A stretch of DNA of 58,952 nucleotides from Robertmurraya korlensis NBRC 107688 (GCF_001591645.1 NZ_BCVH01000024.1:1-58952), one strand, 5' to 3'; positions 43,943-52,333 are shown, numbered from the stretch's first letter. The notes: generated by a model from the sequence alone, not told the origin. Program-made: numbers and translations.

Positions 43943-44120
43943 AAAAAAATGTTTGTTCCCAAGTGGTAAATTTTCAAAAATAAGTAAATAGCCCATCCCA
44001 TTCTAGAGTGGGTTACATAGTATAAAGGGAACTAGCAATTAGTTCAATAAAAAATGGGTATTCTAAAGATTTTTTTTTGAATGCCACGTTAAAAATTAGA
44101 GAGAAAGGGAGGTTCTAATT

Positions 44121-44195
44121 ATGGGAAACAATGGCTTTGCGCTAATTGTTGTTTTGTTCATCTTATTGATAATTGTGGGGGCAGCATATTTATAA
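44121..44195 (+). CDS. YjcZ-family tiny sporulation protein 1 (24 aa)
   Basis: AAGGGAGG precedes ATG 44121. The 24-residue product MGNNGFALIVVLFILLIIVG... is the tiny one-TM family found in Bacillus spores (YjcZ type). It is one of two such genes in tandem. The product lies in a membrane; its role is unknown. Confidence 0.9.
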   Translation: MGNNGFALIVVLFILLIIVGAAYL

Positions 44196-44280
44196 ACTCC
44201 CATATAAATAACAAATCCTTTTAACGGATGTAGCTGTACTTGAATAGTATATAGTACTTTCTCTGAGAGGAGGTGTTAGA

Positions 44281-44364
44281 ATGGGTCACGCGTATGGTGG
44301 AGGCTTCGCGTTAATTGTAGTGTTGTTCATCCTTTTAATCATCGTTGGTGCAGCTTGGCTGTAA
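44281..44364 (+). CDS. YjcZ-family tiny sporulation protein 2 (27 aa)
   Basis: GAGGAGG precedes ATG 44281. The product MGHAYGGGFALIVVLFILLI... matches the first copy closely from GFALIVV on. An 85-bp gap separates the two; this copy ends in a strong terminator. The pair likely arose by tandem duplication. Confidence 0.92.
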   Translation: MGHAYGGGFALIVVLFILLIIVGAAWL

Positions 44365-44387
44365 ATCAGTAGATGATAAAAAAGAAA

Positions 44388-44418
44388 GAGCGGTGGATTA
44401 TGTCCACCGCTCCTTATT
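44388..44418. terminator. Terminator after the YjcZ-type genes
   Basis: Perfect stem GAGCGGTGGA (44388-44397) / TCCACCGCTC (44403-44412), then CTTATTT. It may also serve the gene on the opposite strand. Confidence 0.8.
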
Positions 44419-44423
44419 TGGTT

Positions 44424-44603
44424 CTATGTAAATAGGATTTCTACATAGGAAGATATCAGAAGAATCGTTATTAATATATTAATTGTCCTAAAAACTTGTG
44501 GCTGACGTTCTTCAGGAATCTCTTTTTGTAAGCAGAGAGAGTTTGTCAGTTTGTTAATTTGGAATAAAATAAAAATGGCAAGTATTATAAAAAGATATAT
44601 CAT
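44424..44603 (-). CDS. Small two-TM membrane protein (59 aa)
   Basis: AGGAGGG lies 6 nt before ATG 44603. The 59-residue product starts MIYLFIILAIFILFQINKL, has a polar middle (QKEIPEERQPQVFRT) and a second TM (INILITILLISSY). Family unknown. It is co-directional with the DUF3267-type gene upstream, 101 bp away. Confidence 0.7.
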   Translation of the reverse strand: MIYLFIILAIFILFQINKLTNSLCLQKEIPEERQPQVFRTINILITILLISSYVEILFT

Positions 44604-44704
44604 CGTTATCCCTCCTATGGGAAGGTGTTTTCTTGTATTGTAACATAATCAATTTTTAAGTTAAAAGGAAAATTGATTTTGTTAATAATTAGAGAAACAG
44701 GACA

Positions 44705-45262
44705 TCAGTAAGATGTCCCATCCTTATTTATAATTAATATTTCATACCCATCTTCGTTTTCTTCAATAAAAGCATTTTTAGGAGCACTAATTACATCTTT
44801 TCCACAAATAAGGTCAGATACAGACATACCAATGTGGTAAGCTATTAAAATAGTAAAATAGTGTGCGTAATGCGGAAATAAAAAGCAAGATGCTAACAAC
44901 ACCGAATTAATAATTACAAATGGTGAAAGGAGAGCGATTAAAAACTGATACTTTTTAATAGGTTCTGTAATTTGAATTTTGATTGTCGGGATAAAACCGA
45001 ATTTAATCTCTACTATTTTTCTAACCTTATCATTCAAATGTGCAATTGGTAAAAAGTGTAGAAATTTATGAGCTGGATACAACATAAATAATGCTAAAAT
45101 AAAATAAATAAAATGATTGTCATAGAAGTTTGATGCAACAAATAAGTATGTTGCCGGAATATAAAGCAGAATAAAAGTAAATAACATAGTTAAGGCAGAC
45201 AGTATAAAAAGACGCTGCGATCCATATTGTCTCGTAAAGTTTATTGTTTTCCAGCAATTCAA
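44705..45262 (-). CDS. DUF3267-type membrane protein (degenerate M50-like motif)
   Basis: A 185-residue protein with four or five TMs. The TTG start (45262, MNCWKTINFTRQYGSQRLF) lies about 9 nt after GGAGG; the ATG at 45271 touches that site. The motif HKFLH stands where zinc metalloprotease relatives have HExxH, and a second His/Asp region HIGMSVSDLI follows near the C-terminus. I recall Bacillus relatives with the same HK form, so catalysis is doubtful. The tail APKNAFIEENEDGYEILI is a family feature. Confidence 0.72.
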   Translation of the reverse strand: MNCWKTINFTRQYGSQRLFILSALTMLFTFILLYIPATYLFVASNFYDNHFIYFILALFMLYPAHKFLHFLPIAHLNDKVRKIVEIKFGFIPTIKIQITEPIKKYQFLIALLSPFVIINSVLLASCFLFPHYAHYFTILIAYHIGMSVSDLICGKDVISAPKNAFIEENEDGYEILIINKDGTSY

Positions 45263-45451
45263 TCGAATCATCCTCCAAATGGAGATATAAGTATTTTGTA
45301 AGCTTCATATGTTCCACTTACTTTAGATACTTTACGATGAACAGGTGAAAAAATCAATAGGAAAACAGCAAACAATTTTCGATAATTTTTTTGTCATATT
45401 ATTTTACATTATATACAATAGAATTATAAGTAATAGAAAAGAGGTAGAAGG

Positions 45452-45787
45452 ATGTTTGACGAGGAGTTATTAGAAAGAATAAAACGCTTAGAATACCATC
45501 AAACCCTGCTTTTAAAGATGATTGGAAGTAATAAAGCTAGGTTTGATTTGATGGTAATTGAAAGAGGTTTATCTGAAAGGGACGTACAGGTATTTTGTAC
45601 AAATTGTGAACGAATGAGCATAGAATTAGAAGAACAGAAAGCGGAAGGCTTTGTGTACTTTCATCCGCTTTTTAAAAAGTTTAAAGAAGAATTACACCCA
45701 CGCTTACAAGTAAAAGAGGTAATCCATGCGTGTATCCTTCAAAGACTGTTTCTACCGCTAATGGATGAGCTTAAAAGGTACTTATAA
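45452..45787 (+). CDS. yhaI: YhaI, DUF1878 protein
   Basis: A 111-residue protein with an N-terminal helix (LLERIKRLEYHQTLLLKMI) and the family block ARFDLMVIERGLSERDVQVF, as in B. subtilis YhaI. AAGAGGTAG precedes the ATG. Its stop codon abuts the scoC stop on the other strand with no space between. Function unknown. Confidence 0.9.
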   Translation: MFDEELLERIKRLEYHQTLLLKMIGSNKARFDLMVIERGLSERDVQVFCTNCERMSIELEEQKAEGFVYFHPLFKKFKEELHPRLQVKEVIHACILQRLFLPLMDELKRYL

Positions 45788-46360
45788 TTATACATACTCG
45801 GATGATGATTTTTTCTTTGTAAGCTTTCCTTCTATTTCTTCGAAATCATGTTCAATGTTTTTGAATGATGTTTCAAAAATCTCCATAAAGTCATCCCCAT
45901 AAATATTTCGGACAATGGCCATTACTTCAATGATATCCGGAAACTTACCGTATAGCTCCTTTAATGGTAAGGCACCTGAGAAAGCTGCATTTCTTGAAGG
46001 CTCATAGTGTTCCATTAAGTCGAGAAGTATGCTTTCTCCTTTTTCCGTAATTTGTACGTATGTGTTTCGCTTATCGTTTTCTTTTTTGGAGAATTGTAAC
46101 AGTCCTCTCTCCTCTAGCTTCTTTGAAAAGTTAAAAGCAGTAGAAACATGCATGACCCCAAATTTCGCCACATCAGAGATGGATGCTCCATTTAGATGGT
46201 AAGCAATCCATAAGATATGATGTTCATTAATGTTAAGATCATACGGCTTAATCCAATGTTGCCAATCCTTTTCAATTGCCTTCCAGAGAGCTTTGCTTAA
46301 TTGTGCAATTCTCTGACTAAATAGCATTGCTTCTTTCATTGTATAATCTTTATCCGCCAT
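45788..46360 (-). CDS. scoC: ScoC (Hpr), MarR-family transition-state regulator
   Basis: A 190-residue MarR-family repressor. The core is a winged helix (about 40-125): [45 protein letters not shown], with the wing [14 protein letters not shown]. The product is nearly identical in pattern to Hpr of Bacillus. It controls extracellular proteases, sporulation and peptide transport in B. subtilis. A C-terminal extension (about 150-190) is charged. It is convergent with yhaI. Confidence 0.95.
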   Translation of the reverse strand: MADKDYTMKEAMLFSQRIAQLSKALWKAIEKDWQHWIKPYDLNINEHHILWIAYHLNGASISDVAKFGVMHVSTAFNFSKKLEERGLLQFSKKENDKRNTYVQITEKGESILLDLMEHYEPSRNAAFSGALPLKELYGKFPDIIEVMAIVRNIYGDDFMEIFETSFKNIEHDFEEIEGKLTKKKSSSEYV

Positions 46361-46556
46361 CCCTATTAGTCACCCACTTTTTTTGTCTATTATTTTCATT
46401 ATGCCAATAAAACAAAAATTAATAAAGATGTAATTTACAAAATTTTTAGAAATTAGGAGAAATTTTATTTCCAATATTGAATTCTGACTACAGATCTATT
46501 GAATTCTGGCAGTAGTAAACGTAAATGAATAAGTTGATAATTTCTATCTTAAATAA

Positions 46557-46590
46557 AAAAATCCTTCTTTTCTTGAGAAAAAAAGGACAA
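46557..46590 (-). terminator. Probable terminator of yhaH
   Basis: On the minus strand TCCTTTTTTTCTC...AAGAAAAGAAGGA forms a stem followed by TTTTTTTA; it lies 30 bp after yhaH. Confidence 0.65.
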
Positions 46591-46615
46591 TCAAAAACTT
46601 TTGTATCCATAGTGA

Positions 46616-46972
46616 CTATTTTTTTTGTAAATCATTTTCTAGTTTTTTTAGTGCTACTTGAATCGATTCAAGCTCCACTTTTATTGTTTGTTGGTTGCTG
46701 GTTGTTGAATCCTTCCAGGCTTGTACACTAATTTTAATATCTTTAATCAAGTTCGCTAGAACAACTTTGCCTTCTTTAGAGACGTAAGCGACTTCATTGC
46801 TCACATCACGTAATGAAGCTCCCAAAGTGGACAGTTTTTGGCTCCATTCCTCCTCAGAGCGTACTAAATTTTTTCGAAGGGCTTCGCCAGATCGAGGTGT
46901 GGTTAGTAATGTAGCAACACCACTAGCAATTCCTCCAACTACCATTCCAAGAAGGACTTTCTTTGCATTCAT
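46616..46972 (-). CDS. yhaH: YhaH, YtxH-type protein
   Basis: A 118-residue protein with an N-terminal Gly-rich membrane segment (VLLGMVVGGIASGVATLLTTPRSGEALR), the hallmark of YtxH-type proteins, then a helical, coiled-coil-like region to the C-terminus (VELESIQVALKKLENDLQ). GGGGTGA precedes ATG 46972. The family is stress linked. It lies between scoC and trpP as in B. subtilis. Confidence 0.9.
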   Translation of the reverse strand: MNAKKVLLGMVVGGIASGVATLLTTPRSGEALRKNLVRSEEEWSQKLSTLGASLRDVSNEVAYVSKEGKVVLANLIKDIKISVQAWKDSTTSNQQTIKVELESIQVALKKLENDLQKK

Positions 46973-47102
46973 AAACTCACCCCTAAATATGGTTTATAAG
47001 ATTTATATTAACATGATTTATTGTTGGTAAACATCCAGTATCACATAGATTCCCGATCCCAAGCATATATATAAATATTTCACGAACAAGAAGGTGGTCT
47101 GG

Positions 47103-47285
47103 ATGGTTAGCATATTATTTCTGATAAGCATTATTTGTTTATTAGCAGCATTTTTCTTTGTCTTATCACTAATGAAGCCAGGATTTTATCCTCCAAAAAA
47201 GCTGTTAAAAAAAAGGGCAAGCACATTAATGGGGACTGGTCTTATCCTTTTGTTAGCTGCCATTCTTTTATCCAGTATAAAATAG
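47103..47285 (+). CDS. Small two-TM membrane protein (60 aa)
   Basis: AGAAGGTGG precedes ATG 47103; a GTG at 47094 overlaps that site. The product has two TMs (about 2-24 and 43-58) around a basic loop FYPPKKLLKKRAST. Family not recognised. It faces trpP across a shared terminator. Confidence 0.7.
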   Translation: MVSILFLISIICLLAAFFFVLSLMKPGFYPPKKLLKKRASTLMGTGLILLLAAILLSSIK

Positions 47286-47312
47286 AAAAGAACCCATTAA
47301 AGGGTTCTTTTC
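47286..47312. terminator. Bidirectional terminator between the 60-aa gene and trpP
   Basis: AAAAGAACCC / GGGTTCTTTT, perfect, around ATTAAA. Confidence 0.85.
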
Positions 47313-47315
47313 TAC

Positions 47316-47843
47316 TTAACCAGAAATTACTTGCTGGTTGAGTTTCGTTCTCTTAACAATTACATAGGCAATTGGGTAAAGTACAATCATAGCAATCGTG
47401 TTAACTACAGTAGCAGGTAAGACCACACCAGCAAATAATGCTGCAAATGGACCAGGTAATCCAACAATTATACTTGCTGAACCTAAGAAAATAATACCGG
47501 ACACAACTGTACCAACAGCAGTCAATACACCAACACTTACCATATTGTTTCTGAATTTCTTAAGAGCTAGAAATATTCCAAAGAAAACAAAAGCAGTAAT
47601 TGGCTTATCAATAATGTTCGGGAATAAACCTCCAGGGAAGCTCGTAGTTAAACCAGATATTATGCCTGTAACTAAAGAAACCAGCAATACATTTTTCTTC
47701 TCTGGGAATAGCATAATTCCTAGGAACATCATTGTTAACATCATGTCAGGCTTCATTCCAAAAAGAATTGGTGGAACAACTGCATGTAATACCGCACCCA
47801 TACCCACTAGTAATGATAATGCAACAAGATTTTTCGTATTCAT
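47316..47843 (-). CDS. trpP: TrpP, tryptophan transporter
   Basis: A 175-residue protein with five or six TMs, of the small TrpP family (B. subtilis YhaG). Family segments are HAVVPPILFGMKPDMMLTMMF, GLTTSFPGGLFPNIIDKP and the C-terminal KRTKLN. The leader carries spaced GAG/TAG triplets over the ribosome site, which in B. subtilis trpP is where TRAP binds to block translation. Its ATG overlaps the stop of an 11-codon upstream ORF. Confidence 0.92.
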   Translation of the reverse strand: MNTKNLVALSLLVGMGAVLHAVVPPILFGMKPDMMLTMMFLGIMLFPEKKNVLLVSLVTGIISGLTTSFPGGLFPNIIDKPITAFVFFGIFLALKKFRNNMVSVGVLTAVGTVVSGIIFLGSASIIVGLPGPFAALFAGVVLPATVVNTIAMIVLYPIAYVIVKRTKLNQQVISG

Positions 47844-47875
47844 TTCTCATCTCTCCTCGTCTGTTCTACTCTCAT
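47840..47875 (-). CDS. Upstream mini-ORF in the trpP leader (11 aa)
   Basis: GGAGG (47887-47883), 7 nt, then ATG 47875 and eleven codons, MRVEQTRRDEK. The TGA stop overlaps the trpP ATG (ATGA). Translation of trpP could be coupled to it. It lies wholly inside the probable TRAP site. Confidence 0.45.
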   Translation of the reverse strand: MRVEQTRRDEK

Positions 47876-47889
47876 TTTCGTTCCTCCTA
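47844..47889 (-). promoter_or_regulatory. Probable TRAP binding site in the trpP leader
   Basis: On the minus strand the leader reads TAGGAGG, then GAG-AG-TAG, and GAG-GA-GAG-AT-GAG-AA before the ATG. That is at least five GAG/TAG triplets, most with 2-nt spacing, overlapping the ribosome site. TRAP binds 9-11 such triplets in B. subtilis. A TATAAT -10 lies upstream (47932-47927). mtrB is not in this window. Confidence 0.6.
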
Positions 47890-47972
47890 TAGTGCACTCC
47901 TTGCCTATAGCGAAAAACTTGCTCTTATTATATCACACTACTAATTTTAAAAAAAGTTAACTATTCTGGTAA

Positions 47973-49049
47973 TTATCTTTGTGAAAATTTCTTCATAAAT
48001 TCAGCTAGTTTTTCAACGTTCTCAAGAGGAACAGCATTATAAATAGAAGCACGGCAACCACCGACTGAACGGTGACCATTTAACCCAACAAAGCCTTCTT
48101 CTTTTGCCTGTTGAAGGAAAGCTTTTGTTAATTCTTCACTTTGTAAAGTGAAAGTCACATTCATCTTTGAACGGCTATTAGGTGTGGCATGCCCGTTATA
48201 AAAACCTTCACTTTCATCAATGACATCATAAAGAAGTTTAGCTTTTTGATCATTTAGTTTTTCTATTGCTGTAACACCGCCTTGATTTTCAACCCAATCA
48301 AGTACAAGCTTCAATAAATAAATAGCGATTGTAGGAGGTGTGTTATATAAGGAATTGTTTGATGCATACGTATTGTAATTAAGCATGGTTGGTAACGCAT
48401 CTGTAGAGCGTTCTAACAAGCTTTTCTTCATAATAACAACAGTAACTCCTGAAGGTCCTAAATTCTTCTGTGCTCCAGCATAAATCAAATCAAATTTTTC
48501 AACCTGTAAGTTTTTGCTTAAAATATCACTCGACATATCGGCAATTAAAGGAACAGGTGAGTCTGGGAAGCTTTGCCATTGTGTACCAAAAATCGTGTTG
48601 TTACTTGTAATATGCAGGTAGGCAGTATCAGATGTAAGATCTGAAAGTTTGAACTCTGGAATAGATTTATAATTGCTATCTTTACTTGAAGCAAGAATGC
48701 TTGTTTGTCCAACCTTTTTGGCTTCCTTTAATGCTTTTTCTGACCAAGCACCAGAAAGGATGTAGGAAGCTGTTTGACCTTCCTGTAGTAGGTTCATCGG
48801 AATCATAGAAAACTGAGTGCTAGCTCCACCTTGTAAGAAAAGGACTTCATAATCATCAGGAATGTTCATAAGTTTTCTAAGCTTTGAGATGGCACCATCG
48901 TGAACTTCCTCATATGGCTTGCTTCTATGGCTTAATTCCATAACCGACATGCCTGTACCGTTAAAATTAAGTAAATGCTTTTGAGCTTCGATTAGAACCT
49001 CCGCAGGAAGAGCAGCTGGTCCTGCATTAAAATTTAGTGCACGATTCAT
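47973..49049 (-). CDS. serC: SerC, phosphoserine aminotransferase
   Basis: A 358-residue PLP enzyme of serine synthesis, converting 3-phosphohydroxypyruvate to phosphoserine with glutamate. The start MNRALNFNAGPAALP (49049) is placed 10 nt after GGAGG; an ATG at 49058 is too close to it. The PLP Lys lies in IYAGAQKNLGPSGVTVV. Other family motifs: GGASTQFSMIPMNL, TSNNTIFGTQW, ADMSSDI and C-terminal GHRSVGGCRASIYNAV. Complete. Confidence 0.96.
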   Translation of the reverse strand: MNRALNFNAGPAALPAEVLIEAQKHLLNFNGTGMSVMELSHRSKPYEEVHDGAISKLRKLMNIPDDYEVLFLQGGASTQFSMIPMNLLQEGQTASYILSGAWSEKALKEAKKVGQTSILASSKDSNYKSIPEFKLSDLTSDTAYLHITSNNTIFGTQWQSFPDSPVPLIADMSSDILSKNLQVEKFDLIYAGAQKNLGPSGVTVVIMKKSLLERSTDALPTMLNYNTYASNNSLYNTPPTIAIYLLKLVLDWVENQGGVTAIEKLNDQKAKLLYDVIDESEGFYNGHATPNSRSKMNVTFTLQSEELTKAFLQQAKEEGFVGLNGHRSVGGCRASIYNAVPLENVEKLAEFMKKFSQR

Positions 49050-49180
49050 ACAATTCATACCTCCATTTAGATGTTTACGGTTTAAAGCAACAAAGAAAAA
49101 AGATATATTTATCCTAACAGAAAATCGTACTATGTAAAGACGAGAATTTGAACATTATGAAAATTTTAAAAAGGTATAAA

Positions 49181-49207
49181 AAAGACTGTTCAAAAAGAAC
49201 AGTCTTA
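49181..49207 (-). terminator. Intrinsic terminator of hit
   Basis: AAGACTGTTC / GAACAGTCTT around AAAAA; it overlaps the hit stop codon and is followed on the minus strand by TTTTT. Confidence 0.85.
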
Positions 49208-49624
49208 CAGTTGACTACTGATAGAATCAGCAATTTTACGAAGGTCATCTGGAGTATAGTTACTTTGGTTAGATTTCCAAATTGCTCCAAAGCCATCTCC
49301 GTCTCCATAACGAGGAATAAGATGCATATGGAAGTGGAACACCGATTGTCCAGCTTTTTCTCCATTGTTATTAACAAGATTTAAACCTACTGGATGATAG
49401 GTATCTTTAATAGCATTGGCAATTTTCGGTGCTATTTTAAATAATTCACTAGAAATTTCCGGAGTCAATTCGTATAGATTTTCCTTATGTACCTTCGGAA
49501 TGATTAGTGTATGTCCCTTTGTCACTTGGCTAATATCTAAAAACGCCAAAACATGTTCATTTTCAAATACTTTGGATGCGGGAATTTCTCCATTCACTAT
49601 TTTACAAAAAATACAGTCGCTCAT
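49205..49624 (-). CDS. hit: Hit, HIT-family nucleotide-binding protein
   Basis: A 139-residue histidine-triad protein (HINT group), which hydrolyses nucleoside phosphoramidates. The Cys-rich N-terminus DCIFCKIVNGEIPASKVFE may bind zinc. The triad is in SVFHFHMHLIPR (HxHxHxx). GGGAGG/AAAAATA precedes ATG 49624. It is divergent from ecsA, as in B. subtilis. Confidence 0.95.
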   Translation of the reverse strand: MSDCIFCKIVNGEIPASKVFENEHVLAFLDISQVTKGHTLIIPKVHKENLYELTPEISSELFKIAPKIANAIKDTYHPVGLNLVNNNGEKAGQSVFHFHMHLIPRYGDGDGFGAIWKSNQSNYTPDDLRKIADSISSQL

Positions 49625-50137
49625 TATTTTTCCCTCCTACTCATATATATGTATATTTTACCATATCATTTTAACAAATAAGAGGGCAGGATTCGCAAGG
49701 AATCCCGCCCATTCTTGAAGGGAAAGCTTTTTATCGTTCTATAGCAATAAATTCTCTTTGATAAACACCTCATTTAAAAAATGAATTGTTTGTCTATAGA
49801 GATTTCGATCCTTTGTTCAAGCGAACCATCCCCTTATCTTTATATGTTTTACAACTTATAAAGCATGGCAGATTGGTCTTTTGCGAACACCTCATTTATA
49901 AAAATGTGGGTAAGATCAAAGCATATAGGAACGTTAAACGTATCGTGATTGATTATTATCGCCCACTGACACCTCATTTCGATGATTGAACATCTACTGT
50001 TGCTCCCCTTCGAATATTATCATGCCCGCAATAAAGGGTTATATACGTAGATGCATGATTTTTTTAAAAATACCTATTTCTATTTTTTAGGATGACAATT
50101 TGTTAAAATGGTGCTAACAACAGATGGAGGAAGATAT
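49625..50137. other. 513-bp gene-free region between hit and ecsA with three short repeats
   Basis: No convincing gene; a 67-codon frame at 49786-49989 lacks a ribosome site. A hairpin GGGCAGGATTC / GAATCCCGCCC lies at 49684-49710. The sequence ACACCTCATTT occurs three times on the plus strand (49765-49775, 49887-49897, 49970-49980); the first two extend to AACACCTCATTTA with about 70% identity over 34 bp. It may hold a regulatory RNA or operators for ecsA or hit. Confidence 0.6.
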
Positions 50138-50878
50138 ATGACACTTTTGCAGCTTTCAAATATTACTGGTGGATATACTAGAAACCCTGTTTTAAAAGAT
50201 ATTTCTTTTGATGTAAAAGCAAATGAAATTGTAGGTTTAATCGGATTAAACGGGGCAGGTAAAAGCACGACGATTAAACATATTATTGGATTAATGGAGC
50301 CACAAATGGGTGAAATTACGATAAATGGGAAGGCAATACATACAAACAAAGAGGAATATAGAAGAGAATTTACATTTGTACCAGAAACGCCGATTCTCTA
50401 TGATGAGCTAACATTAGATGAGCATTTACGTTTAACTGCTATGGCATATGGTCTTGATGAAAAGACATTTCAGGAGAGAAAAGATATTCTGTTGAAGGAA
50501 TTTAGAATGAATAAGAGGCTTAAATGGTTTCCTGCCCATTTCTCAAAAGGCATGAAACAAAAGGTGATGATTATGTGTGCCTTTTTAGTACAGCCCTCCC
50601 TTTACATTGTTGATGAACCCTTTGTAGGACTTGATCCACTTGGAATACAATCTTTGTTAGATTTAATGAAAACGATGAAGGAAAGCGGTGCGGGTATCCT
50701 GATGTCTACTCATATACTTGCTACTGCTGAAAGGTACTGTGATCGTTTTGTTATCCTACATGAAGGTAAGGTTCGTGCTAAGGGCACTTTAACAGAATTA
50801 AGGGAACAATTTTCGATGCCTGAAGCTACACTTGATGATTTATATATTCAGCTCACAAAGGAAGAAGATTATGTTTGA
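50138..50878 (+). CDS. ecsA: EcsA, ABC transporter ATPase
   Basis: A 246-residue ATPase: Walker A GLNGAGKST, signature-like FSKGMKQKV, Walker B LYIVDEPFVGLDPLG, H-loop STHILATAE. The start MTLLQLSN at 50138 follows GGAGGA; the longer reading adds ten residues. It overlaps ecsB by 8 bp. EcsAB supports protein secretion and RasP-dependent proteolysis in B. subtilis. The substrate is unknown. Confidence 0.95.
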   Translation: MTLLQLSNITGGYTRNPVLKDISFDVKANEIVGLIGLNGAGKSTTIKHIIGLMEPQMGEITINGKAIHTNKEEYRREFTFVPETPILYDELTLDEHLRLTAMAYGLDEKTFQERKDILLKEFRMNKRLKWFPAHFSKGMKQKVMIMCAFLVQPSLYIVDEPFVGLDPLGIQSLLDLMKTMKESGAGILMSTHILATAERYCDRFVILHEGKVRAKGTLTELREQFSMPEATLDDLYIQLTKEEDYV

Positions 50879-52079
50879 TGCACAGAAGCTTTGGAGGGAG
50901 CGCCTCGGAACAGCAAGTAAAGAAATTGGTCGTTATTCTCGATATATTTTTAACGGTCATATCGTCATTGTCCTTGTTTTTTTATTAGGAACGGCTGCAT
51001 TTTATTATCAGGAGTGGGTAAAGACTTTATCTGGTGATTTTCCCGTAGCCTTATTAATGGCAACCGTCTTGTCACTGGTAATAACAATCAGTCCGATTTT
51101 TACTTTTGTAGTTGATCCGGATAAAGTATTTCTTCTTGCACTAGAGGAAAGACTTGAATCATATTTTAATCGCAGTATTGTTTTGAGCTTTTTTATTGGA
51201 TTGTATTTAATAGTGCTCTTTCTTGGTGTCCTTATGCCGATATATGCTCAAGTGACAGGGAGTGGTTTTAAGCATTTCCTTCCGTTTCTAGTTGTGTTAG
51301 CTGGGCTTAAGCTAATCAATCTGTTTATCAGATGGAGAGTGCAATATTATGTCGAGGAGTCCACTCAGAGGCTGGATACGTTCATCCGATTTGTGGTGAA
51401 CGGGGTATTTTTATATCTTCTTTTTAATCAAGCGGTATTTGGGTTTGTTGCAGTTGTCGGGGGCTTATTACTCCTTTTATTATTTACATACTACAAGCAA
51501 ACCAAGAAAAAAGGATTAAAATGGGAGCGTCTCATTCAACTGGAAGAAAGAAGAATGATGTCATTTTATCGCTTAGCTAATTTATTCACAGATGTCCCTA
51601 AATTAAAGGATGAGGTAAAGAGACGCAGGTGGTTAGACTGGATTACTTCAAGTTTACCGTATAAACAAGAGGCTACATTTCTACATTTATTTCTTCAAAC
51701 ATTTATTCGAGGTGGAGATTATCTTGGCTTATGGATACGACTAACTGTTATTGGAGGACTGATCCTGTATTTTGTAACCTTTGGATATGGACAAATACTT
51801 TTTGTGATTTTGTTTATTTACCTAACAGGTTTTCAATTGCTCCCACTATGGAATCATCATCAAAATAAGTTGTGGATTCAATTATATCCTGTAATAGAAA
51901 TAACGAAGAAACGTTCCTTCCAAAAGCTTCTTTTTGTTGTATTAAGTATTCAGTCCTTATTACTGTCCGTTCCCATTGTTATGAAAGGGGAATGGCTTGT
52001 CAGTGGTATTGCATTAGTTGCCGGAATTGCTTTTAGTTATTTGTTCGTTTATCAATACAGTCATAAAAAGCTGACGTAA
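50871..52079 (+). CDS. ecsB: EcsB, ABC transporter membrane subunit
   Basis: A 402-residue membrane protein with about ten TMs. The start MFDAQKLWRERLG at 50871 overlaps the end of ecsA. The block near residue 230 (KGLKWERLIQLEERRMMSFYRLANLFTDVP spans it) is the cytoplasmic EcsB signature. Its length is close to B. subtilis EcsB. It is the partner of EcsA. Confidence 0.94.
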   Translation: MFDAQKLWRERLGTASKEIGRYSRYIFNGHIVIVLVFLLGTAAFYYQEWVKTLSGDFPVALLMATVLSLVITISPIFTFVVDPDKVFLLALEERLESYFNRSIVLSFFIGLYLIVLFLGVLMPIYAQVTGSGFKHFLPFLVVLAGLKLINLFIRWRVQYYVEESTQRLDTFIRFVVNGVFLYLLFNQAVFGFVAVVGGLLLLLLFTYYKQTKKKGLKWERLIQLEERRMMSFYRLANLFTDVPKLKDEVKRRRWLDWITSSLPYKQEATFLHLFLQTFIRGGDYLGLWIRLTVIGGLILYFVTFGYGQILFVILFIYLTGFQLLPLWNHHQNKLWIQLYPVIEITKKRSFQKLLFVVLSIQSLLLSVPIVMKGEWLVSGIALVAGIAFSYLFVYQYSHKKLT

Positions 52080-52132
52080 AATTTATAAAGCTGGTTACAC
52101 TATGACTACCCAGAATAGAAAGGGGAGTCATA

Positions 52133-52249
52133 ATGGAAAACACAAGCGAATTTGTTGAAAAACTGGCAGAAAATAAAAAAAAGGATCTGAAAAATAAGAA
52201 GCGTGGAAATGGTCATCCGGAAAAGAGGCTTCCAAATAAGCAACATTAA
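52133..52249 (+). CDS. DUF4023-type small protein (38 aa)
   Basis: AAGGGGAGT lies before ATG 52133. The 38-residue hydrophilic protein MENTSEFVEKLAEN...RLPNKQH has the MENTxEFVEKL start and LPNKQH end of the DUF4023 family of Bacillus, as I recall it. It lies between ecsB and ecsC and ends in a strong terminator. Function unknown. Confidence 0.8.
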   Translation: MENTSEFVEKLAENKKKDLKNKKRGNGHPEKRLPNKQH

Positions 52250-52252
52250 AGT

Positions 52253-52281
52253 GAAGAAGGCAAATGCCTTCTTCTTTTTTT
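52253..52281 (+). terminator. Intrinsic terminator before ecsC
   Basis: GAAGAAGGCA / TGCCTTCTTC, then TTTTTTT. ecsC thus probably has its own promoter. Confidence 0.85.
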
Positions 52282-52333
52282 GAAACAAATGGTTTTGTTC
52301 ATCCGTATAAAGAAGGAGGAGGGGGATCTTGTA

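Noticed and set aside
44011-44024. SigK-like CATAGTATA before the first YjcZ-type gene
   Set aside because: The -10 pattern fits but no AC-type -35 at the right distance was found, so it was not listed as a promoter.
45120-45317. Minus-strand frame starting MEHMKLTKYLYLHLEDD upstream of the DUF3267-type gene
   Set aside because: Weak ribosome site, and most of it lies in another frame of the DUF3267-type gene.
49786-49989. Possible 67-residue protein between hit and ecsA
   Set aside because: No ribosome site, poor coding character, and the frame covers two of the ACACCTCATTT repeats; more likely non-coding.
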